From positions 1-64,000 of the forward strand of contig PDNB01000125.1 in assembly GCA_002573585.1 (NCBI GenBank): 64,000 nt of DNA. The letters are read 5' to 3'. Positions 57,383 to 64,000 of the stretch are shown here, in pieces (the stretch's first letter is position 1; each line of letters starts with the position of its first letter). Under the pieces are notes generated by a model. That model was not told the origin of the DNA. It worked only from the letters and a program-made list of their open reading frames with translations, and did not search any database. Position numbers and translations under genes: made by a program. This stretch comes from Helicocarpus griseus UAMH5409. Lineage: Eukaryota > Ascomycota > Eurotiomycetes > Onygenales > Ajellomycetaceae.

Positions 57383-58885
57383 TTCATTATCTGATTAAAG
57401 TCGCGAATGGCAGGGTAGTTATTAATATCCGAATCTGTTTTTCCTTTTCAGCCCTGTACTAACCAAATAATGCCTGGTTTTTTTCTTGCAATGTCTGAGA
57501 ATCCTAGCACGATAAGACAGAACCAACACCAACACCTCTCCCAAGGGCAAGGAAAAAATAGATAAGCACGGGGCTCCACCAACTGAACTGTCCGAGGTTA
57601 GTTGGTTGGCGGCAGCAAAAAAAAACTGGCAACAATGAAAGGGCACCAGGTATATAGAACGAGTGACGGCGGTGGTCTAATTAACAGACAAAGGATAGTA
57701 TATAAAACAAGAACGGCTAAGAATCCGAGCCAGGGGCAGTTTCAAATAGGCAGGAGGATCAGACGAGCATGGGTAATATTAGTAGTGAGCGATAGGGGGT
57801 ATGGACTGGGCGGGAAACAGCAGCAGGACTACGACATAGTGATCAGAGAAAACGAGAGATAGCAATGATCAAAAGACGGAGGGGGGGAGGGGGGTTAATC
57901 AGCGAGTGAGCAGGGCAAGACAGACAGAGACAGTAGTTTGCAATGGGTACGGGATAGAACTTGGGATGAGGATGAGAATGAAGATGAAGATGGGGTGAGG
58001 TCAGATAATGTCGCTGTGGCAGGGCAGAATGCCACATCGGGCCTAGCGCCGTCCTGTTCCGGGCTAGTCAGCCACAGAGGAGGCTGCTGAGGTAAGCAGG
58101 ACTTGGCTCAGGGGTTGGGCACTTTCTAACCAGAAGTGGTTTAGTGCAAGGAGATCTGCACGATTAACTTCCCGTAAAAGATTAGTATGGTTCGCTAATG
58201 TATCAATACGGTATGGTACCGCCATCACCAGCCACGGATTGCCCGCTTGGGAAGGTTGGATGGATCCCCATTTCCTATTGCAACAATCACACCATACATC
58301 AATACTATATTCATACATTGCAGAAGGGATAAGTAGTAGAAGAATACTCCAATGAACCCCTGAACAATCTAGCCATAAAGACCAGAGAGTCTCCCTAGTC
58401 CCTGGAAGGGGAAAAGAAGCCAGCAAAGCACAGCACAGCACAGCATGCGTGCCCAACTGCCAACAGCAACTGCCAAAGTTAAAAAAATATCACTACTATC
58501 GGGCGGGGGGTTCCCACATAATAATACATTCCCCCCCTGCCCCGCTAATCACAAACACTGAGACAAATGAGAAAATGATCTCATCAAACTCATTTCCAGC
58601 TGCGCAGTCTAGACTCGGGTCGCTGCTCCACTCAATCAAGGGAAAAACAGGGCGAGACGGGGTTGCCAAGAATAGAAGCATTCATTGAGATTATTTGATG
58701 GATCTTGGACGAATGGAAGACATGGTAGACCGACTACTGAAGAAAAAAAAGTATTGATTGAAAATCAAGAGATGCGAGCTCGGATAACTTCATAGATATG
58801 GTCCAAGTCTTTGCACAATGGTGTAGTTAATTATACACAGAGAAATTAACTCGAAATCATACAATCGCCCACCATCACCATCTAT
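57383..58885. other. Spacer between TBC gene and TERT, no gene recognised
   Basis: About 1.5 kb that holds the TBC gene promoter and the TERT 3' region. It contains low-complexity GA/GT-rich stretches (57870-57890, 57965-57995) and short ORFs without support. I looked for a telomerase RNA template (two CCCTAA units) here and saw none. Confidence 0.45.
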
Positions 58886-61800
58886 CTATCTATAAACACC
58901 AGTACTTACCGCCCTCCGCAACCTCACCGCCTCCCCATCCCTCTTCGGCCTCGACCCCCGAACCACCCCATCTAGCCACCGTACCACTCCCGGAAACCGG
59001 CTCTGTTTGCGCCCAAACACCGCCCGGAATGCCGTTGCCGCTAGCCACCGCACCTGCGCCCCGGTAACGCTGCTTTCAAACCCCATTTGCCCAGCCGTGC
59101 GCGACTGGATGGTACCGATGGCCACGTCCATGAGTGCGGAAATGGTGCGGATTAGGAGGGTAGGCGACGTTAGCCCCCGTCCGCGATGGGAGAGGCAGCG
59201 CGAGTACTCGTACAGCTTCAGGGCGGATTCAAAAAAGCTTTGGTAGAGGCTGGCCAGCACCACTGACACAGAATTGTGCTTTGTGTCGAGGAACATGGTG
59301 TGGGTCTGGATTTTGAAGGAGCTAAGCGCCTTGCGGTAGAACGAGAGGCCGGGGGATTTGTTGGCTTCGACGGTGAGTGTGTCTGAGGTTGTAAGACTGG
59401 GGTCCCTAGTCCGGTCCTTGGTGATGGAGAGAGTATGGGTGTCAATCAAGGTCCCGCAGTATGGGAATTGATGTTGGGATGGCTCAAGACGGGGCACTAT
59501 GTTGCCATCATTCGTGGCCGTGAAGTTCACGAGGATCTTGTCCGGGTTCACGGAAATGCCATAGTCCTCGTTCCCTTGTACATCTAGCATAACCTGCAGG
59601 AACTCCGCCGCCAAACCAGGTTCGGTTGTAATGAGCAGATAGTCATCAACAAGCCGTAGCAACAGTGCGTCATCGCTGCCGTCAAGAAACGCGAGTCGTT
59701 CCCGCTCAAACTCCGAGTAGAAAAAGTTGCAGAGTAAGGTGGACACAATAGATCCCTGGGGAATACCAGTCTTCTGCCGAAAATACTTTTTCCCAATTTT
59801 TACCAGGTTGTTCCCAGTGTTCTCTCGCAGAAGATTGAGGATATTCTTCCTCTGATACTTCTTGCGAGTCGACGTATTGACAAAGACAGTATGTCTCTTG
59901 CCCCGAATTTCGTCGTCGATAACAGCATCATACAGATTGGCAATGTCAGCGAAACCAGCAGCGTTGGATATGAACTTCCTCACGGGCTTGATCTTGCTTG
60001 CATGGCGACCTGAAAATGTCTGGGGCTCGTCTGGTGGCCTGACTTCCGCATGTCTAGTGACTACATATTCCTCCTCAGGGACCAGCCGCTCGACTAGTGT
60101 AAGAAGGCGCTGTTGTGGAATGGTGTCAAAGCATGATTGTATGTCCAACTTCACAAAGTAAAATGGTTTCGTCGCTGCCTTGCGCTCCTTAAAAGTCTTC
60201 AATCGAGGATAGATATCTCTAACGGAGAACATCGTGGCTCCAAGCATGTCCAGACGTTGGCTCTTCTCATATTTGAGAACGTTGAAAACCGGCGTCATTA
60301 GGGAATTGATACTGGGCCCGAGTTCATTTCCCCATCCGCATCTTCGGACAGGTCTCCTTCTAAGGTTAACAATAGGTCGTGCTCCAGATTTTTTTGGTAG
60401 CAGTCTTAATAGACTGAATCCCAAGCTTCGTCCGGTGTCTTCAGCGCTATTCCTCTTCACTTCCTGAAAAGTTGATAGCTTCAGTTGAGCAATCAATGGC
60501 TCCGCAAGCCTTCGCCAGACGTCATGACGAAAGTAGAACAACCGGTTACGATGGACACTAGACTCGGTAACGTAGAAATTTGACCGAATCAATGGGATAA
60601 GAAGGGAATCAAATATATAGTAAACGAATTCAAGAAACATCTCAGTCCGCTTGCGGATGTCCGAAGCCGAAAGCTTGGCAGAGGGCAACTCAGAAGGGGG
60701 TTGAAGCCACCTGACACAGGTGATCTGTTTCGGCGAGTTTTGAGGGTTAGTCAAGACAGTTATTAGACATCTCCTTTTTGAAGGGCAGGCGAGATACAAA
60801 CTACAAACACGAATTAGGAAGATCAGGGAGACTTTACTGACCTTTAATCCCTGTGCAACTTCGTGCAAGGACAAACTCTCAAACCTACGCAATTGCACGA
60901 AGGTATCCACATGCCGCATTATTATGTCTCTATTCTTGGTTCCATCTTCCCCACAGCCGTACAATTCATTTGGTATAAGCTTCAGTAACACTGCCCGGCA
61001 GAATGCTGATACAGATGATGAGGGTGTGGCACAATCAGTCATGGGAATCCTGCGAGTATTGGGTTTTGTGCTGCCGTTAGATCCCTTGCCTAGTGTCTGT
61101 GTTTGATTTGATAGCTGCACGCAGGAAGTTTCCGTCTGAATATGAGGACATTGAGTAGCTAGCTGCGTCGAAGAGGTACTCCCCGTGATACAACTTGAAG
61201 GGGGCGAGTCTAGCCCTAATTTTTGAGGATGCGTACTCTAAAAATTGAGTTAGGCCCGACGAGTAAATTAAACCAATGCAAAAAGTAGGAGACCTTACCT
61301 CAATGGGGCAGTAATAGCGCAAAAGCTCCGCGTAGGAACAGTGATGATGGCGTTTTTGCAACTTCTGAATTAAAGGGACAAGCTCTCCACGTAACCGTCT
61401 TGGGGCTTTGTTGGCGTGTTGGTTCCTGCAGCGTGCTATTTCTTCCTCACGCAGAGTATAATCTTTAAATGGCTGGACGGTCTCCTTCGAGTTCACATAT
61501 GATGTAAAGACATTGTGCAGACCAAACTGTCGGGGAAAGATATATTTCATTATATGTATTGTATGATCCCAATTGGTACTGTCTGGATATCTGTTCAGGA
61601 CATCTGAGTTCCTTTTAGCATGACTGCATTCCTAGATAGCTGACAAGAGGAAGGAAGACCTACGAATATGTCTGAGACCAAATCTGACTTTCCCCTTTGC
61701 ATTTAGTGCAGCGCGTGCATATAGCATGCGACTCCTAACGAAGATTATATTTGCCGGGGTGTTCAAGACATCATCGGCTGGCTTTGAGGTATCCCTTGTG

Positions 61801-62901
61801 GCATGTCCTATTGGGCTTTTCGCAATGTTGTTTGCTGGTCCAGAATCTATAGTCTTGAGTTCGGACAGTTGTATCCCTGAATAATCTTCCGTCAGTGGCT
61901 ATCAACGCAGGTGGAGATAGTGTACCTTCTTACCACTTAACTGGTAGAAAGTACCCTTCTTCCTATCCACTTGAACAAATACACCGCAGTCCAGAAGTAA
62001 GTGAAGCATTATCTCTTCGCAGTTCTTCCCAAGCAGGTTAAGAATGTCAGTCCAGGGTGAGTTTTTCAGCATTGAGACGTTTTTGTTTGGATACTGTGGA
62101 ACAATCCCAGGGATGCCCGCCATAGGGGCATGCTCGTGGTTTGGATGGCATTTGTCAGTTGCTCTCTGGAACCCATGGCAGAGCAAATGCGGCGGCCTAT
62201 AGAAAGAGCTGTGGCCGTGGAATCTTTTGAAAAGACTAAGAATAGCAAAATCCACGATCTGACAGGTTATGGTAAGGGGGTGTGTGTGTCAGCTTCTCTG
62301 TAATCTCACCCCCGTAGCCACAAAACACAGCATTATGCAGGCTTTCGCGAGTAACAGCCATTATTCAAAGAGATAGTATCTTTCTTTTGCTACATAATAA
62401 AATATGGTCACTCACATCTGATTGGGAAGTGGTTGCCCCAATATCAGTGCATTCCAGCGATGAACGCACTTGGCTCTGGGTATAGGCAGCGAATTCCTTC
62501 CGTCTGTTGCTGGTGACAGCACAGTCAGGCTCTTTCAAAACACCCACAAGCGTTGAATCCAGGACATCAGCCAGTATCTGTATTTCCTCATTGGCCTGCT
62601 GGACTCTGGTGCCAGTTGGCTGGGTAGCAACTGTGGGGGTAGAACAGAGGGGAGTTGGATGGTGAAGGCCATTCTTGGTCTCCAACCCGATGGACGCGAC
62701 TTTCTTCCTTCGCGATCTAGACGAGGCTGGCAGCTGGTTGCGAAGATAGGTTCGTAGAGTTACTACTCGGGGGTAGTAGAGTGACAGGACTGGATGGTGG
62801 GTTGAGCCGTCCGTACTAGCTTGATGGTCATCTTTGACGCGCTTCGATGGCAGTTCGGTTACAGCTGAGGTATTTGCTGGCCGCTTTCTTCTCCTCGTCA
62901 T
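58886..62901 (-). CDS. TERT: Telomerase reverse transcriptase (TERT)
   Basis: Six exons: 62901-62416, 62258-61934, 61876-61664, 61603-61299, 61237-60842 and 60724-58886, giving about 1187 aa. The N-terminal segment reads LSLYYPRVVTLRTYL. The RNA-binding part holds RSRMLYARAALNAKGKVRFG and MKYIFPRQFGLHNVFTS (CP and QFP region) and the T motif (FYVTESSVHRNRLFYFRHDV). RT motifs are 1 (LLRLLPKKSGARPIVNLR), A (FVKLDIQSCFD, Asp769), B (GIPQGSIVSTLLC), C (RLVDDYLLI, Asp935/936), D (GISVNPDKI) and E (FPYCGTLID). All three catalytic Asp are present. Intron 5 (117 bp) is in frame without stops. A GTAAGT at 58909 near the stop suggests a last tiny exon could exist. It copies telomere repeats from the RNA template in the nucleus. 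Confidence 0.95.
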
Positions 62902-64000
62902 TGTTAATTCACATGAGCTCAGTAGTACTACTGCATGTTCGTGTTCAACAATGCTGTTCCATTGGGGTTGTTTTGTTCAGAAGACGCGTTGGGCAACTTG
63001 GTGTCGCGTCCAGCCAAGCGAGTCGACCACGGCCAATCGATGAGGAAACAGCAGCGTCACTCAACACAACGGCTGTTTGATCATGTCAGGAGTTATACTG
63101 ATATCTGATCAATGATTTATTATTTTATGCCCTACCATGTCACCAGAGTTCCAGATTCTACGAAGCTTCTAGCGGTCCGACTCCCGGCACTCAAAATATC
63201 CATGGGTTCTTAACGGGAATCCCATCCTGCCCTATCGGCAATCAAATGCACGGAAGCTCGCAGAAAACGGCATCCTTCCTGCGTAACAGGTCGGCCAGTG
63301 TATCTTGAAAAAAAGCTGCTTTAATTCTTTCGTATTATTATTGAGGAACTATTGCACAAACTGTCATCCTGCCAAGAATAATAAGTTAAGCGGAGAATTG
63401 TTTTGCAATTAATACGGCGATGCATGCGGCATCTGCATCTGCATTTGCAGCTGCAGCTACGTATATCTACTTCCGGTGAGTTGTCAACGGCGATGGGAAA
63501 CTCTTTTTTTATTATTCTTATCAAATATTATTTCGCTCAGCAAAAACAGCAGACAGCAGATCCCTCGGATTATCAACAGGGAAACTTCCAATTAATAATT
63601 ATCCGTGAGTTGTGACAGGACAGATACAAGGAATGTGTCCTGGAAACTGGGACTGGGATATTCCAAGACTCCTTTTAAGTTATGTCTGGCGGCAAACGGA
63701 GCCTACAGTCGTTGAAATCTTGACTGCATTCACGAAGAATGGGAGGGAGTTCGTCTTGTTTCTTTCAAACAGATCCAAAAGCGGGATATTTCTCGAACTA
63801 CTTCTCAGTGTCTTCCACAGAGGTAAGTAACGCGAGCCGGGAATTGGCCATGGCTACACAGCAGATTCGAACTACATGCCTCGTGAAAGCCCTTTGTTAA
63901 CGGCATGAACTGTCAATAATATTACGATTTATTTCATTGCAAACTACTGGTAAGCTAGTTGATGGCAGCTTGATTTTCCTTCGCCACGTATGGAGAGAAT
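62902..64000. other. TERT upstream region, no gene recognised
   Basis: AT-rich promoter or intergenic sequence with a GCATCTGCATCTGCATTTGCAG-like short repeat (63428-63450). Open frames here have no family motifs. The 5' part may include the TERT leader. Confidence 0.4.

Noticed and set aside
63840..63930. Possible tRNA (GATTCGAAC box) on the minus strand
   Set aside because: The T-loop-like box lacks a good T stem, and no matching acceptor stem occurs at the right distance.
1..64000. CRISPR array, prophage or bacterial operon
   Set aside because: No regularly spaced repeats; introns and eukaryotic gene families exclude a prokaryotic origin for the window as a whole.

Overview
The window looks like nuclear DNA from a filamentous ascomycete, most likely a eurotiomycete and possibly Onygenales. 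The evidence is short introns of 50-190 bp with GTAAGT/GTATGT-type donors and CTAAC/CTGAC-like branch sites, single-gene transcription units, and a gene set typical of that group: telomerase reverse transcriptase, a Pho80-type cyclin, Pre3, Atp11, a fungal kinase-like coiled-coil protein, and DUF3632, DUF7730 and F-box families. The order-level placement is inference; no marker gene was compared.

Left part (1-28.4 kb): an accessory and decaying region. It opens with the 3' end of a Fot1/pogo DDE transposase and a DUF3632 pseudogene. An intact F-box gene with a 29-Asp run and a fungal kinase-like gene follow. Then comes a long stretch of broken metabolic and signalling genes: cytochrome P450, an NLR-like ankyrin gene, an FHA-kinase, a 3-hydroxyisobutyrate-dehydrogenase-like gene, ornithine aminotransferase, a succinate-semialdehyde-type aldehyde dehydrogenase and a Baeyer-Villiger monooxygenase. 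Among these wrecks sit apparently readable genes: a cupin, a carboxymuconolactone decarboxylase-like ORF, a secreted Lys-rich protein and an AT-hook protein with a duplicated Trp-rich module. The mix P450 + BVMO + ALDH + aminotransferase + dehydrogenase + CMD + cupin reads like the relic of a catabolic or secondary-metabolism cluster.

Middle (28.4-50.7 kb): mostly working genes with long spacers. ATP11 (F1-ATPase assembly), a Bem46/ABHD13-like hydrolase and PRE3 (proteasome beta1) are followed by a DUF7730-like gene of doubtful integrity and small genes, including a one-TM protein whose first coding exon appears to be only the ATG and a secreted six-Cys knottin-like peptide. A nor-1-like short-chain dehydrogenase, a GH115 alpha-glucuronidase, an intronless bacterial-type D-lactate dehydrogenase and a polytopic membrane protein complete this part.

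Right part (51-64 kb): conserved housekeeping and regulatory genes. These are a Pho80-like cyclin with a low-complexity N terminus, a TBC-domain protein that lacks both catalytic fingers, and a full six-exon TERT gene on the minus strand.

Exon boundaries were derived by hand from reading frames and splice signals and by matching to family motifs known from memory; no alignment or search was run.
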